64,000 bases of DNA from Flagellimonas aquimarina (GTDB lineage: Bacteria; Bacteroidota; Bacteroidia; Flavobacteriales; Flavobacteriaceae). A program made the position numbers and the translations under genes. Location: NCBI RefSeq assembly GCF_003149745.1, contig NZ_QGEG01000002.1, positions 868,001-932,000 on the forward strand, written 5' to 3'. This document shows, one piece after another, positions 8,695 to 19,124 of the stretch. The number at the start of each line of letters is the position of its first letter. Position 1 is the stretch's first letter. The notes under the pieces are model-generated. The model had not been told where the DNA came from and searched no databases. It saw only the letters and a program-made list of their open reading frames with translations.

Positions 8695-10092
8695 TTACTT
8701 TATCAATATCACTTCTGGGAAAGCTGCCTTGTAACCAAACCAAAAAGCATTATGGGATGGCAATCGTTCCAGTAGCTGCCCGTTTGAATCAATCAATTCA
8801 TTTTCTTTAAGTTCCCACTCATTACCTATTATATCTGTGGCTGTGCTTTGCCCATCATAATGGGTAAATGTTTTTCCCTTGGTTTTGTATACACGATGTG
8901 CCCCAGTTTTATCTGTAAACACCGTAAACTGTTCAGTCGAAATTTTGCCTGAATAAATAGTATTCTTCTTTAAGAATTTACTGCTTATGGCAATATTTTC
9001 TTTAGTTTGGTCCGGCAACCGTATCGCCAGGATTTCATCTTTGTTTTTTAATCGTCTATCTATCTTAGGAATCGTAAACATTAAATCATCCGTTGCAAAA
9101 TAGTCCTTATAGGCAACTCCCTCTCTATAATCTCTTTGGTGCCCAGTATTCAATGACAATACCTTAGTGTCCGGATGTCTTTTATTCCATTCGGCCCAAG
9201 TAGTTGTAACCACACTTAGGTATTCAAGTTTTATTCCTTTCCCTACCAAGGGACCTATGACAGGCTCTCCTTCTAAAGTGCTCCAAAGAGATTGGGTGGC
9301 TTTGTCATACATAAGTTTATTGGAACGGTACAAAAACCCACTAGTGCCTAATTCATGATGTTCTGTTTTATATAGGATTACTGTTCCGCAGAGTGTACAA
9401 TACACGCCGGCTACGGGAATTTCACCTACATGGTCTACAAACATTTCATGCCAAGCCAAAATTTGTTGGGGATACGCTCTGGCATCTCCGTTTACCTCAA
9501 TACCAAATACTGTTGCATTGCCATCTAAATAATTTGCCTCTGTGGCGGGTATCATTTTAGGATTACGAAGTGGAGGAATACCATCTTGAAACACGCCACC
9601 CCACCTAACTTCATCTAATCTAATTATAGATTGATTACTTCTGTCTAAAAAATAGCTTCTGAACTTAGGATCTATGAACTTATGAAGCTCTGCTTTAAAA
9701 TGATAATAGACATCAGAATATGTTGCTTCTTTATTCCACAGCCACTGAAACCATTTGTCATAATCGAAACCAAAATTTTTGCTCGTTTTTTTCTCTAATA
9801 GTTTAAGTAGTTTGTTGGAGTGCATAGTTGACTTTGAAAAGTACAACGATTCCAAGAGCATGATTTCATAACTTTCTTTCCAATTTTTATCAATAAAATG
9901 AATTGCTTTAGCCGTTACCTGCGAATCATTCTCGTTTAAAAGATCTAAGAAATAGGTGGAAACTTTTTGTTCATCAACTAAAGAATCCTTTTCAGCTAAA
10001 ACAGTTCCTTTATTCCCAAAGTAATATACTGAAGAAATCAAGAGGTAAATAGAAAAAAGCACAAAGCTTCTAAGCTTAAAAGAAGCAAACAT
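8695..10092 (-). CDS. DUF3179 domain-containing protein
   Basis: 465 aa with an N-terminal hydrophobic anchor or signal (about residues 8-25). A helical region follows (about 40-130), and then the DUF3179 domain from about residue 165 to the end. The domain shows the family cysteines in YCTLCGTVILYK, together with GIEVNGDARAYP and a C-terminal HNAFWFGYKAAFP. The biochemical role of DUF3179 is not established; the paired cysteines could bind a metal or form a disulfide. Likely periplasmic. It is convergent with lpdA and upstream neighbours give no hint about a pathway. Confidence 0.85.
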   Translation of the reverse strand: MFASFKLRSFVLFSIYLLISSVYYFGNKGTVLAEKDSLVDEQKVSTYFLDLLNENDSQVTAKAIHFIDKNWKESYEIMLLESLYFSKSTMHSNKLLKLLEKKTSKNFGFDYDKWFQWLWNKEATYSDVYYHFKAELHKFIDPKFRSYFLDRSNQSIIRLDEVRWGGVFQDGIPPLRNPKMIPATEANYLDGNATVFGIEVNGDARAYPQQILAWHEMFVDHVGEIPVAGVYCTLCGTVILYKTEHHELGTSGFLYRSNKLMYDKATQSLWSTLEGEPVIGPLVGKGIKLEYLSVVTTTWAEWNKRHPDTKVLSLNTGHQRDYREGVAYKDYFATDDLMFTIPKIDRRLKNKDEILAIRLPDQTKENIAISSKFLKKNTIYSGKISTEQFTVFTDKTGAHRVYKTKGKTFTHYDGQSTATDIIGNEWELKENELIDSNGQLLERLPSHNAFWFGYKAAFPEVILIK

Positions 10093-10176
10093 AAAAGCAG
10101 ATTTATAATAGGTATGTCGGTATAAAAAGCTATAAATCTTACAATTAACTATTTTTTATGAAAGGTAGAAGGATCG

Positions 10177-11373
10177 TTAGTTTTTGGCCAAACCAAAAAC
10201 TCTGTGTAAAAAGAGTTTTACCCTTATAGAGGTTTCTTTAAGTATTGGTCCGCTCGTTTTGTAGAGATTAACAATTTGATTCTTTGTATAATCCCACCCC
10301 CAAGAAATGTTGCCCTTGATTTCAGACTCGTACTTATTGTACCTTAAAGCTAGAAAAGTACATAAAAACATAAATGCCAACGCCCCTGGTATTACAACAG
10401 ATGGAGTTAAAATGTGATTGAAAAACCTGTATAGCCCCAAACCAGTAAAACTACCGTATAGGATTACAAAGTGAATTACATAAATAGAGAGCGTACTTGC
10501 ACCTATGCTCAATACTGTTTGGTTGGTCATAAACTTGCGGAGCAACATAAAAACGGCAAAGACCACGAATACATCACCTAATCTGATAAACAGATAATTA
10601 TTAAAGAAAATATCGGCGAAGAGCTGTATGCCCGTTACTCTGTGAATATATAAAAAGGCATCCGAAGAAGTGAAAATCAACAACGAACCTAGAATCAATG
10701 CCATACCTATGGCAGCTTCATATAGATATTTATAATCCTTAAACTTGTGAAAGAGAACAGAAATAAACGCTCCTACAGTGGCATAGCCTAACCACGGAAT
10801 TATGGTAAAGACTGAGCCATTGGCTTTGGTGAAATAGTTTGCAAAAGCATTTGGTAAAAATGAAAAAGACCATTGCTTAAACATTGGTTCAAACAAGAAT
10901 AACGTCAGAGTTATTCCTAATAACAGTGTTGGGAAAAGGTGCTTTTTCTTTTTGATGGTAAAAAGGTAAACTCCAATTAAGGTTAAAATGGAGAGTCCAA
11001 TGCAATGTAAAACGTCTACCAAATAAAATGAGTCATAAATTTCCCCGCTTAAAATCCCAAAAAGGTTCATGCGCAACAAGTAACCGATCAATAATAATTG
11101 AAGCCCACGGCGAATACCTTTTTTAACTCTTGGGTTTTCAAAACCTTTTTGAGGTACTTTTATGAGGAGGTATGTAAAAATAAATCCGGAAACTGTAAAG
11201 AAAACCGGAGCTGTAATACCTCTAAAGTAAAGCCAAACACTGAAAATCACATTTTCCCGATCTCTAAAAACAGGGTCCAATAATCCATCTATGAAGTGCC
11301 CTTGGAGCATCATTAAAATTGCCCATGCGCGCATAGCATCAATGAAGAACAATCTTTTGGCTTTGGTTTTCAT
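10177..11373 (-). CDS. DUF1624/acyltransferase-like multispanning membrane protein
   Basis: 398 aa with about ten hydrophobic helices. The N-terminus IDAMRAWAILMMLQGHFID matches the start of the heparan-alpha-glucosaminide N-acetyltransferase-like (DUF1624) and related acyltransferase families, where the histidine in the first helix is a catalytic candidate. FFTVSGFIFTYLL in helix two is also typical. Such proteins transfer acyl groups from the cytosol to sugars outside the membrane. The acceptor is unknown. The distinction between DUF1624 and acyltransferase-3 cannot be settled by eye. Confidence 0.72.
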   Translation of the reverse strand: MKTKAKRLFFIDAMRAWAILMMLQGHFIDGLLDPVFRDRENVIFSVWLYFRGITAPVFFTVSGFIFTYLLIKVPQKGFENPRVKKGIRRGLQLLLIGYLLRMNLFGILSGEIYDSFYLVDVLHCIGLSILTLIGVYLFTIKKKKHLFPTLLLGITLTLFLFEPMFKQWSFSFLPNAFANYFTKANGSVFTIIPWLGYATVGAFISVLFHKFKDYKYLYEAAIGMALILGSLLIFTSSDAFLYIHRVTGIQLFADIFFNNYLFIRLGDVFVVFAVFMLLRKFMTNQTVLSIGASTLSIYVIHFVILYGSFTGLGLYRFFNHILTPSVVIPGALAFMFLCTFLALRYNKYESEIKGNISWGWDYTKNQIVNLYKTSGPILKETSIRVKLFLHRVFGLAKN

Positions 11374-11501
11374 TTAAAACAATTACCCTATATACTTGCT
11401 TAACAGCTAGTTTGGATGTTTCGCGAAGCGAAATTAGACAAAATACTCGCATGTATTGTACAATTGGGGTATTTTAGCGAAACAATCAAAGTTTTTTTAA
11501 T

Positions 11502-12035
11502 ATGGCTGCAATTTTGTCATTGGCAGGTAGCAATTCTTCAACTTCCATTAATTATCAACTAGTACAATACACAACTTCCCTAATAGAAGGGCATGAAATC
11601 CGTTTACTGAACATGGCAAGGTATCCTTTTCCAATGTACAGCCAAGATGAAGAAAATCAAAAAGGATATTCCAACTCTTTGGTTGAATTAAAGGATGACA
11701 TTCAAAACGCTGATGCTATCATACTTTCCGTTAATGAGCACAATAGTAACCCATCTGCCTATTTTAAGAACGTGATTGATTGGTTGTCAAGACTAGAGCG
11801 TAAATTTTTGCTCAATAAAAAAATCTTACTAATGTCAACATCTGCAGGGAAAAGGGGCGGAGCGGGCTCATTAGAGGTAACCCAAAATATGTTGCCAAGA
11901 TTTGGGGCCGAAATTGTTTCAACGTTTTCGCTGCCATCATTCCATGAGAATTTTAGCTCTAATGAAATAACGGATGATCGTTTAAAGATTGAACATAAGA
12001 AAGCATTGAACACTTTTCTAGAAACACTTAAGTAA
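11502..12035 (+). CDS. NAD(P)H-dependent FMN reductase-family protein
   Basis: 177-residue flavodoxin-fold oxidoreductase. The N-terminal strand and phosphate loop ILSLAGSNSSTSINYQ bind FMN phosphate. LLNMARYPFPMYSQD and the loop AIILSVNEHNSNPSA match the FMN_red family, as does the STSAGKRGG region. It transfers electrons from NAD(P)H to flavin or small quinone-like substrates. Its stop lies 5 bp before the start of pabB, so the two are probably co-transcribed, with tilS and the DsbD-like gene following. Confidence 0.85.
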   Translation: MAAILSLAGSNSSTSINYQLVQYTTSLIEGHEIRLLNMARYPFPMYSQDEENQKGYSNSLVELKDDIQNADAIILSVNEHNSNPSAYFKNVIDWLSRLERKFLLNKKILLMSTSAGKRGGAGSLEVTQNMLPRFGAEIVSTFSLPSFHENFSSNEITDDRLKIEHKKALNTFLETLK

Positions 12036-12040
12036 ATCTA

Positions 12041-13342
12041 TTGCGTAAACATCGTTCTTTCCCAATTTCTTCTCCTTCAACACTAAAGGATAAATTGCTG
12101 GAGTGGTCAAAAACGTATGAAAAAATTGTATGGCTAGACAGCAATGAGCACAAGGATAACTATGGTTCTTTTGATGCTCTCTTGGCAATTTCAAGACAGA
12201 CCGATGAGTTCAGCAGTACTTTAAAAAACACCGATGAAATATATGAGTTTATCGATAAAAGGCAGGATTGGCTGTTTGGTTATCTATCCTACGATTTAAA
12301 AAACGAGATGGAAGATTTGGTTTCCAATAATTTTGACGGCCTTGGTTTTCCCGAAATTGAATTCTTTCAACCTTCAAAACTCATTAGAATTAAAGGAAAG
12401 GAAATCAGTTTTTTATATTTAGAGAAGTGTGCAGATGAAATTGAAAACGACCATTCAGAGATAGAAAAGTTGATTCTTCCAAAAAAGGAAAAAACAGAAT
12501 TTTTACAATCTGTCCACATAAAAATGCGCATCCACAAAGACGCCTATTTTGAAAAAGCAAACAAGTGTTTACAGCATATTCATCGGGGAGATATTTATGA
12601 GGCCAACTTCTGTCAAGAGTTTTACTCAGAAAGCACAAAGATTAATCCACTCACCACATACAAGAGATTAAATAGCATTTCTGCTCCGCCGTTTGCTGCT
12701 TTTTTTAGAAATGGGGATAACTATTTGCTCTCTGCTTCCCCAGAACGCTATCTTAAAAAGATAGATCAAACTGTAATTTCGCAACCCATTAAAGGAACCG
12801 CCCAGAGGGGAGCAGACAAGACGGAAGACGAACAATTTAGAATTCAACTTGCAAATGATGAAAAGGAACGTGCTGAAAATATTATGATTACAGACTTAGT
12901 ACGTAATGACCTATCTAAGAGTGCGTTAAGAGGGAGTGTTCAGGTGAAAGAATTATGTGAGGTACATACATTTAGACAGGTGCACCAAATGATTTCTACG
13001 GTTGTTTCAACAGTACCAAAAGATAAAAATCCATTTGAACTCATTAGGGAAACCTTTCCGATGGGGAGCATGACGGGAGCCCCAAAAATTTCTGCGATGA
13101 AAATTATTGAAGAACTGGAAGAAACAAAACGAGGACTTTATAGTGGAGCAGTAGGCTATTTTGACCCAAATGGAAATTTTGATTTTAATGTGGTCATTCG
13201 CAGTATACTTTATAACGCAAGCTCAAAATATGTTTCCTTTTCAGTGGGAAGCGCCATAACGGCTAAATCTGATCCCGAAAAAGAATATCAAGAATGTTTG
13301 CTCAAGGCCAAGGCAATGAGAAGCGTTTTGGAACAGAGCTAA
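12041..13342 (+). CDS. pabB: Aminodeoxychorismate synthase component I (anthranilate synthase I family)
   Basis: Chorismate-using enzyme of 433 aa, probably making 4-amino-4-deoxychorismate for folate. The C-terminal chorismate-binding domain (about residues 165-430) shows IHRGDIYEANFCQEF, QPIKGTAQRG, the catalytic ENIMITDLVRNDL and FPMGSMTGAPK. The N-terminal half is the divergent regulatory-type domain. The start is a TTG 5 bp after the previous stop; no ATG lies at the conserved N-terminus. Anthranilate synthase TrpE is the main alternative, but absence of trp genes and the short length favour PabB. Confidence 0.85.
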   Translation: MRKHRSFPISSPSTLKDKLLEWSKTYEKIVWLDSNEHKDNYGSFDALLAISRQTDEFSSTLKNTDEIYEFIDKRQDWLFGYLSYDLKNEMEDLVSNNFDGLGFPEIEFFQPSKLIRIKGKEISFLYLEKCADEIENDHSEIEKLILPKKEKTEFLQSVHIKMRIHKDAYFEKANKCLQHIHRGDIYEANFCQEFYSESTKINPLTTYKRLNSISAPPFAAFFRNGDNYLLSASPERYLKKIDQTVISQPIKGTAQRGADKTEDEQFRIQLANDEKERAENIMITDLVRNDLSKSALRGSVQVKELCEVHTFRQVHQMISTVVSTVPKDKNPFELIRETFPMGSMTGAPKISAMKIIEELEETKRGLYSGAVGYFDPNGNFDFNVVIRSILYNASSKYVSFSVGSAITAKSDPEKEYQECLLKAKAMRSVLEQS

Positions 13343-13364
13343 TGTTTATTGCTAATTTTGCAGC

Positions 13365-14672
13365 ATGCTTGCACAATACTTAAAACACATAGATTCTAAT
13401 TTTCCTTTCTTAAAAGGAAAGCGGCTATTGCTCGCATGCAGTGGGGGAGTGGACAGCGTTACATTGGCTTTTTTATGTGTGCGTTCAAGGTTAGATATTA
13501 CATTGGTACATTGCAATTTTAATTTAAGGGGAAAAGAAAGTGAAGGTGATGAATTGTTTGTGCAGAATTTGGCAAGTCAATTGGCAATAGGATACAAGGT
13601 GAAATCCTTCGATACCAAACATTACATTGAAAAACACGGAGGGTCTGTTCAGATGGCAGCAAGGGAACTTCGCTATGCATGGTTTGATGAAATCATTGAT
13701 GCCGAAGGTTTTGATTACGTTATTACAGCTCACCATGCAGATGATAGTCTAGAGACTTTTTTAATAAATCTTTCAAGAGGCACAGGTATTAATGGGCTTT
13801 TAGGAATTCCAGGCAGAAATAAAAAGGTAATTCGGCCCCTTTTAGATTTTTCGCGAAAAGATATTATCGAGTATGCGAATACTGAAAATATTGAATGGCG
13901 GGAGGATAGTAGTAATGTGGAAAGCAAATACCTCAGAAACAAAATCCGCAATGAAATTGCACCAAAACTGAAAGAACTCCATCCAACGTTTTTGGAAAAC
14001 TTCAAGAAAACACAAGCACACCTTCATCAAACCAGTGCCGTAATTCAAAACTATATGGATAATCTTCAGGATGGTTTGTTTGAAAAAGATGAAGGATTTT
14101 TTAGAGTAAAAATAGAATCTCTTGAAAAATTAACTCCTCTGGATGCATATTTGTATCAGCTTTTTAATGAATATGGATTTACGCAATGGGAGGACGTGAA
14201 GGGACTTTTAAAAGGTAAAAGCGGTAAAGGGGTGCATTCCAAGACTCACAGATTGGTGAAGGACAGGGATTATTTACTTCTTTCGGAAAAAGAAAATAAA
14301 AACGATGAAGTTTTTGTTGTGCCTGAAAGTTCTAGATACATTAAATTTCCTGTTTTGCTAAAGCTTGAAGAAGCAAAGACCCTTGAGGAAGCTGGAAAGA
14401 ATGTAGTTTTTTTGGATAAGGAAAAGTTAAACTATCCGTTAATATTAAGGAATTGGAAAAAAGGCGACTACTTTTATCCTTTTGGGATGAAAGGAAAAAA
14501 GAAGCTTTCCAAATTCTTTAAGGATGAAAAGGTGGATGTGCTTACCAAAGAAAAACAATGGCTTCTATGTTCAGGTGATGATATTGTTTGGGTAATTGGT
14601 AGAAGGTTAGATGACCGTTATAAGGTTGAAGAGTCAACCAAGAATATATTAAAAATTACATTTTCTGTATGA
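13365..14672 (+). CDS. tilS: tRNA(Ile)-lysidine synthase
   Basis: Essential ATP-dependent enzyme that converts the wobble cytidine of the AUA-reading tRNA(Ile) to lysidine. 435 aa. The PP-loop SGGVDS lies at residues 26-31; TAHHADDSLETFLINLSRG and the RPLLDF stretch complete the N-terminal catalytic domain (to about 215). The C-terminal TilS domain carries LILRNWKKGDYFYPFGM and ends near residue 430. It begins 22 bp after pabB and its stop overlaps the next gene start (ATGA), so it belongs to the same operon. Confidence 0.95.
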   Translation: MLAQYLKHIDSNFPFLKGKRLLLACSGGVDSVTLAFLCVRSRLDITLVHCNFNLRGKESEGDELFVQNLASQLAIGYKVKSFDTKHYIEKHGGSVQMAARELRYAWFDEIIDAEGFDYVITAHHADDSLETFLINLSRGTGINGLLGIPGRNKKVIRPLLDFSRKDIIEYANTENIEWREDSSNVESKYLRNKIRNEIAPKLKELHPTFLENFKKTQAHLHQTSAVIQNYMDNLQDGLFEKDEGFFRVKIESLEKLTPLDAYLYQLFNEYGFTQWEDVKGLLKGKSGKGVHSKTHRLVKDRDYLLLSEKENKNDEVFVVPESSRYIKFPVLLKLEEAKTLEEAGKNVVFLDKEKLNYPLILRNWKKGDYFYPFGMKGKKKLSKFFKDEKVDVLTKEKQWLLCSGDDIVWVIGRRLDDRYKVEESTKNILKITFSV

Positions 14673-16648
14673 GATATTTGTTTCTGTTCTTAAGTTTCTT
14701 TTTTGCTTTCTCCTCTGCCTATGGGCAGTCTGAAGAGAATCCTGCACTTTGGTCTCATAAGGTAAAGAAGATATCGGAAACAGAATACGAACTTGTCTTT
14801 AAAGGTAAAATTTTTGATGGATGGCACGTCTATTCACAATATACCGTCGAGGGAGGTTCACTTCCCAGTGAATTTACTTTTGAAAATGCAGGCGTAGACT
14901 ACGAATTGGTTGGGAAAACTTCGGAAAGCGAGACCATTACAGAATACAGTGATATCTTTGAGGTTGATGAAACTTTTTTTAAAAAGGAAGCAGTATTTAC
15001 TCAAAAAATCAAGCTGCTAAAACCGGAGGTTAACCAAATATCAGTCAACCTTTTTTATCAAATATGTAAAGAAGTATGCATTCCCAAAGATGAGCTGTTT
15101 CAAGTTTCACTGGATGGCAATGCCTTTGTTGCAGCTGAGAAAAATGTAGATGAGCGAAGTCTTGTTCTTGGTAATTCGTTAAAGCTGGATTTAAAAAACA
15201 AAGCACTTTTAAATCAGGGTGATTTTGAAAACCTAAAAGGAGGGACCAATCTTTGGATGATTTTTGGCCTTGGCTTTTTAGGGGGACTTATTGCATTATT
15301 GACACCATGCGTTTTTCCAATGATTCCTTTAACCGTGTCTTTTTTCACAAAGCAATCCCAGAAAAAATCAAAGGGTATTGGAAATGCGATATTGTATGGA
15401 TTTTTTATTGTCTTAATTTATTTTTTGTTGAGTTTACCTTTCCATTTGTTCGATTCGGTGGACTCACAAATTCTGAACACTATAGCCACAAACATTTGGT
15501 TGAATGTCCTCTTCTTTGTCATTTTTGTCTTTTTTGCTTTTTCCTTTTTTGGCTATTATGAGTTGACCTTGCCAAGTTCTTGGGCGAACAAAATGGATGC
15601 CGCATCCACTAAAGTAGGAGGGGGATTGGGCATATTCTTTATGGCACTAACTCTGGCAATTGTTTCCTTTTCATGTACAGGCCCTATTTTAGGAGGACTT
15701 TTGGGAAGTACCACGCTTGCTGAAGGCGATGTGGCTACAAACCTTTCTGCAGGTATGGTAGGTTTTGGCTTGGCTTTGGCCTTGCCCTTTGCATTGTTTG
15801 CATTATTCCCAGCTTGGTTAAATTCCTTGCCCAAATCTGGCGGTTGGATGACCACTGTAAAAGTAGTTTTAGGGTTTTTGGAATTGGCACTTGCATTCAA
15901 ATTTCTTTCAAATGCAGATTTAGTAGGCAATTGGGGCATCTTTAAAAGAGAAATATTTTTGGGTATTTGGATTGTGTTGTTCGTGTTATTGACCTTATAC
16001 CTTTTTGGGATATTCAGATTTCCCCATGATGGTCCCAAGCAAAAACTTTCTTCCGCAAGAAAATTCATTGGACTGCTAAGTATCATGTTCTCAACGTATT
16101 TAATCTTAGGCTTGCTCAATATCACGAACCTTAAATTGTTGAGTGGATTTCCCCCACCGGATTTTTACAGTATAACAGAAACAGAAAGTGATTGCCCATT
16201 AGGGCTAGATTGCTACAAAGACTTTGAAGAAGGAGTGGCGTATGCCCAAGAAGTTAACAAACCTATCCTATTGGATTTTACTGGTTGGGCTTGTGTAAAT
16301 TGTAGAAAAATGGAAGAAAATGTTTGGAGTGATTCCAAAATATATCCCTTGATCAAAGATGAATATGTGCTCATTTCATTGTATGTAGATGATAGAAAAG
16401 AATTGCCAGATACCGAAAAATTTGATTTCAAGTACGATTCTGGGAGAATAAAGACCATTGAGACAGTTGGCCAAAAATGGGGTACGTTCCAGACCATTAA
16501 CTTCAATGCGGCTTCTCAACCTTATTATGTATTACTGTCACCAAACCTTGAAATATTGAATGATGCCGTACAATATGTAGACACAGATGAGTACGAAGCA
16601 TGGCTTAGGTCGGGTTTAGAAAAGTACCACCTTTCCATGAATGAATAG
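14669..16648 (+). CDS. DsbD-like thiol:disulfide interchange protein
   Basis: Inner-membrane protein that passes electrons from cytosolic thioredoxin to envelope proteins. 659 aa in three parts. A signal peptide (about 1-19) precedes an N-terminal DsbD-alpha-like domain with the cysteine pair in YQICKEVCIPKD. Eight or so membrane helices follow (about 180-480) with the redox cysteines in LTPCVFPMIPL and SFSCTGPILGG. A C-terminal thioredoxin domain carries WACVNCRKME. Complete domain set and all six cysteines support activity. Start overlaps the tilS stop by four bases. It could serve cytochrome maturation or repair of exported thiol proteins. Confidence 0.93.
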   Translation: MRYLFLFLSFFFAFSSAYGQSEENPALWSHKVKKISETEYELVFKGKIFDGWHVYSQYTVEGGSLPSEFTFENAGVDYELVGKTSESETITEYSDIFEVDETFFKKEAVFTQKIKLLKPEVNQISVNLFYQICKEVCIPKDELFQVSLDGNAFVAAEKNVDERSLVLGNSLKLDLKNKALLNQGDFENLKGGTNLWMIFGLGFLGGLIALLTPCVFPMIPLTVSFFTKQSQKKSKGIGNAILYGFFIVLIYFLLSLPFHLFDSVDSQILNTIATNIWLNVLFFVIFVFFAFSFFGYYELTLPSSWANKMDAASTKVGGGLGIFFMALTLAIVSFSCTGPILGGLLGSTTLAEGDVATNLSAGMVGFGLALALPFALFALFPAWLNSLPKSGGWMTTVKVVLGFLELALAFKFLSNADLVGNWGIFKREIFLGIWIVLFVLLTLYLFGIFRFPHDGPKQKLSSARKFIGLLSIMFSTYLILGLLNITNLKLLSGFPPPDFYSITETESDCPLGLDCYKDFEEGVAYAQEVNKPILLDFTGWACVNCRKMEENVWSDSKIYPLIKDEYVLISLYVDDRKELPDTEKFDFKYDSGRIKTIETVGQKWGTFQTINFNAASQPYYVLLSPNLEILNDAVQYVDTDEYEAWLRSGLEKYHLSMNE

Positions 16649-16730
16649 TGCCGGTATTCCCTCGTTATTTTATCATTTTTACAAAAAAAGTTTAACTTAG
16701 TTGCACTAATTAACTTAACCAAATACCCCC

Positions 16731-19124
16731 GTGAAGAAGTTGAAAAGAGTGCTTAGGGTACTTGTTCCCATATTACTTGCCGTAATTATTGGTTCCTATT
16801 TGTTTATAAATAGCCTCAAGCCCGATTATAATGGAGAAAAAATATTGCCTGGACTGGAAAGCCAGGTAACGGTTTTTTATGACACTTATGGAATACCGCA
16901 TATCTATGCGGAGAATGAAAAGGATGCTTTTAGAGCGTTAGGGTATGCCCACGCTCAAGATCGTCTTTGGCAAATGGAATTGCTTAGAAGGGTTGCAAAA
17001 GGCGGACTTTCTGAAGTTTTTGGAAAGGATTTGTTAGAAACAGATAAATTTTTCCTTTCTCTTGGTATAAGTGATTATTCCGCACGAACAGTTTCCAAAT
17101 TAGATGTTGATAGCGAAATGGTCACCATTTCCAATGCTTATTTGGATGGAATAAATGAGTTCATTAAAGAAGGACCTACGCCTGTAGAATTTTACCTTAC
17201 GGGATTGGAAAAAGAGCCTTTTTCTCTTGAAGATATTTATAATGCCACAGGATATATGGCCTTTAGCTTTGCTATGGCACATAAAACAGACCCTTTGTTA
17301 ACCAATATTCGAAATCAATGGGGTGATGAATATATCAACGATTTGGCAATTGATTCAGATACTTCAACGGTTTGGATCAATAATTACAAAAGACCAAATT
17401 CAGATTCCATTGATATAAATATTATTGGTGGTATTAACCGTGCTTTGAACAAACTCCCCATACCACAATTTATTGGCAGTAATAGTTGGGTCTTAGCACC
17501 AGGGAAAACTAAAAACGGAAAAGTTATACTAGCAAACGACCCCCATGTTGGTTTTGCCCAACCTTCGGTTTGGTACGAAGCTCATATGAGTACCCCTAAA
17601 TATGAAAAATATGGATATCACTTTGCAGGCATACCGTTCCCTGTGCTTGCCCATGATAGAAATTTAGCTTTTGGCTTAACAATGTTTGAAAATGATGATA
17701 TTGATTTTTACTTTGAAGAGACCCATCCATCTGACAGCACAAAATATAAAACCGAAGCAGGTTGGAAAGATTATGAGATGGTAAGTAAGAAAATTAAAGT
17801 GAAAGATAGTGGAGATGTCACTTTTACTTACAAGAAAACGCGCCATGGTCCAGTATTGAACAATATCGCAAAACAAATTAAAGGAGAACGTCCTATTGCC
17901 ATGTCTTGGATTTATACTCAAGTGGAGAACGAAATCATAGATGGATTGTATGGTATGGGGCATGCAGAAAACATTAGCGAATTTGTATTAGAGTTGCCCA
18001 AAGTGCATGCACCGGGCCTAAATGTAATGTACGGTGATGCTTCCGGAAATGTGGCTTGGTGGGCCACTGCCAAATTGTATCAAATGCCAGATAGCGTGTC
18101 TACCAAATTTGTGCTCGATGGTACTACTGGTAAAGAAGAACGCTTGGGTTATCTGGATTTTTCAGAGAATCCAAGTGCTATAAACCCACCTTGGAATTAT
18201 GTGTACTCTGCCAACAACCAGCCCGATTCTGTTTCTGGTAGGTTGTATCCTGGATATTATTTGCCCGAGAATAGAGCACAGAGAATCGTACAATTGTTAG
18301 ATTCAAAGAATGATTGGGATAAGGAATCTGCTTCAGAGATGATTCTAGACGTCACTTCAACAGTGAACCCGGCTTTGGTTACGGAATTGATTAAACTTCT
18401 TGACATAACCAATTTATCTGAAGAACAGTTGGTACAACTGGATGCACTTAGAAATTGGAATGGGGAATATACTCTTGAGAACACAAATGCGGTACTATAC
18501 CATAGAAGCGAGTATTACATTTTAAAAAACACTTTTGAAGATGAATTGGGAGAGGAACAATTCAATCAGTTTTTGAGTACACATTTACTAAAACGACATA
18601 TTGCCAAGGGAACCAGCATGAAATCTGGTAAATGGTGGGATAACATCCATACAAAGAACAAAATTGAAACAAGGGATGACATCGTGTTAAAATCATTTGC
18701 GGATGCCTGGCATTCAATAATCAATGATTTTGGTGAAGATTCCAGTCAGTGGACTTGGGATAGGGTGCATACTTTGGAACATGAACACCCAATAGGCCAG
18801 GTACCATCCCTGCGTAAGTTTTTTAACGTTGGTCCATTCCCGGTAACTGGTACCAAGGAAGTAATCAACAACATGGCATTCCCTTATGACAGCACAGGGT
18901 TTTACAGAGTGAATTCAGGACCTTCAACACGAAGAATTATTGATTTTTCTGATGTTGAAAACAGCATTAGCATTTTACCCACGGGTCAATCCGGAAATCC
19001 TTTCAGTAAGCATTACAAAGACCAAGCAGAACTTTTTGTAAATGGTGAATTCAGAAAAATGATGATGAACAGAGCAGAAATTGAAAGTAGCGCAGAATCT
19101 GTTTTGATATTTACTAAAGAGTGA
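16731..19124 (+). CDS. Penicillin acylase-family (Ntn-hydrolase) protein
   Basis: Exported Ntn-hydrolase of 797 aa. A signal or anchor helix lies at residues 8-27. The A-chain region contains YGIPHIYAENEKDAFRALGY and AHAQDRLWQMELLRR. Autocatalytic processing would occur before Ser250 in GSNSWVLAPG, exposing the serine as the N-terminal nucleophile of the B-chain. VYSANNQP and EHPIGQVPSL are later family blocks. Family members hydrolyse amide bonds in beta-lactams or N-acyl-homoserine lactones; the substrate here is unknown. The start is GTG at 16731, since no ATG precedes the signal sequence. Confidence 0.92.
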   Translation: MKKLKRVLRVLVPILLAVIIGSYLFINSLKPDYNGEKILPGLESQVTVFYDTYGIPHIYAENEKDAFRALGYAHAQDRLWQMELLRRVAKGGLSEVFGKDLLETDKFFLSLGISDYSARTVSKLDVDSEMVTISNAYLDGINEFIKEGPTPVEFYLTGLEKEPFSLEDIYNATGYMAFSFAMAHKTDPLLTNIRNQWGDEYINDLAIDSDTSTVWINNYKRPNSDSIDINIIGGINRALNKLPIPQFIGSNSWVLAPGKTKNGKVILANDPHVGFAQPSVWYEAHMSTPKYEKYGYHFAGIPFPVLAHDRNLAFGLTMFENDDIDFYFEETHPSDSTKYKTEAGWKDYEMVSKKIKVKDSGDVTFTYKKTRHGPVLNNIAKQIKGERPIAMSWIYTQVENEIIDGLYGMGHAENISEFVLELPKVHAPGLNVMYGDASGNVAWWATAKLYQMPDSVSTKFVLDGTTGKEERLGYLDFSENPSAINPPWNYVYSANNQPDSVSGRLYPGYYLPENRAQRIVQLLDSKNDWDKESASEMILDVTSTVNPALVTELIKLLDITNLSEEQLVQLDALRNWNGEYTLENTNAVLYHRSEYYILKNTFEDELGEEQFNQFLSTHLLKRHIAKGTSMKSGKWWDNIHTKNKIETRDDIVLKSFADAWHSIINDFGEDSSQWTWDRVHTLEHEHPIGQVPSLRKFFNVGPFPVTGTKEVINNMAFPYDSTGFYRVNSGPSTRRIIDFSDVENSISILPTGQSGNPFSKHYKDQAELFVNGEFRKMMMNRAEIESSAESVLIFTKE

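Noticed and set aside
11419..11433. Palindrome TTTCGCGAAGCGAAA between the DUF1624-like gene and the FMN reductase gene.
   Set aside because: Short stem with a 3-base loop and no T-tract; could be an operator but nothing else supports it.
13353..13360. TAATTTTG, a good match to the -7 box, just before tilS.
   Set aside because: The implied start of transcription would coincide with the tilS start codon, and the gene is 22 bp from pabB in an operon-like run. A -33 TTTG is at 22 bp spacing but the geometry is not credible.
15556..16125. A 189-codon minus-strand frame inside the DsbD-like gene.
   Set aside because: The plus-strand frame has clear domains and redox motifs; the antisense frame has no recognisable family.
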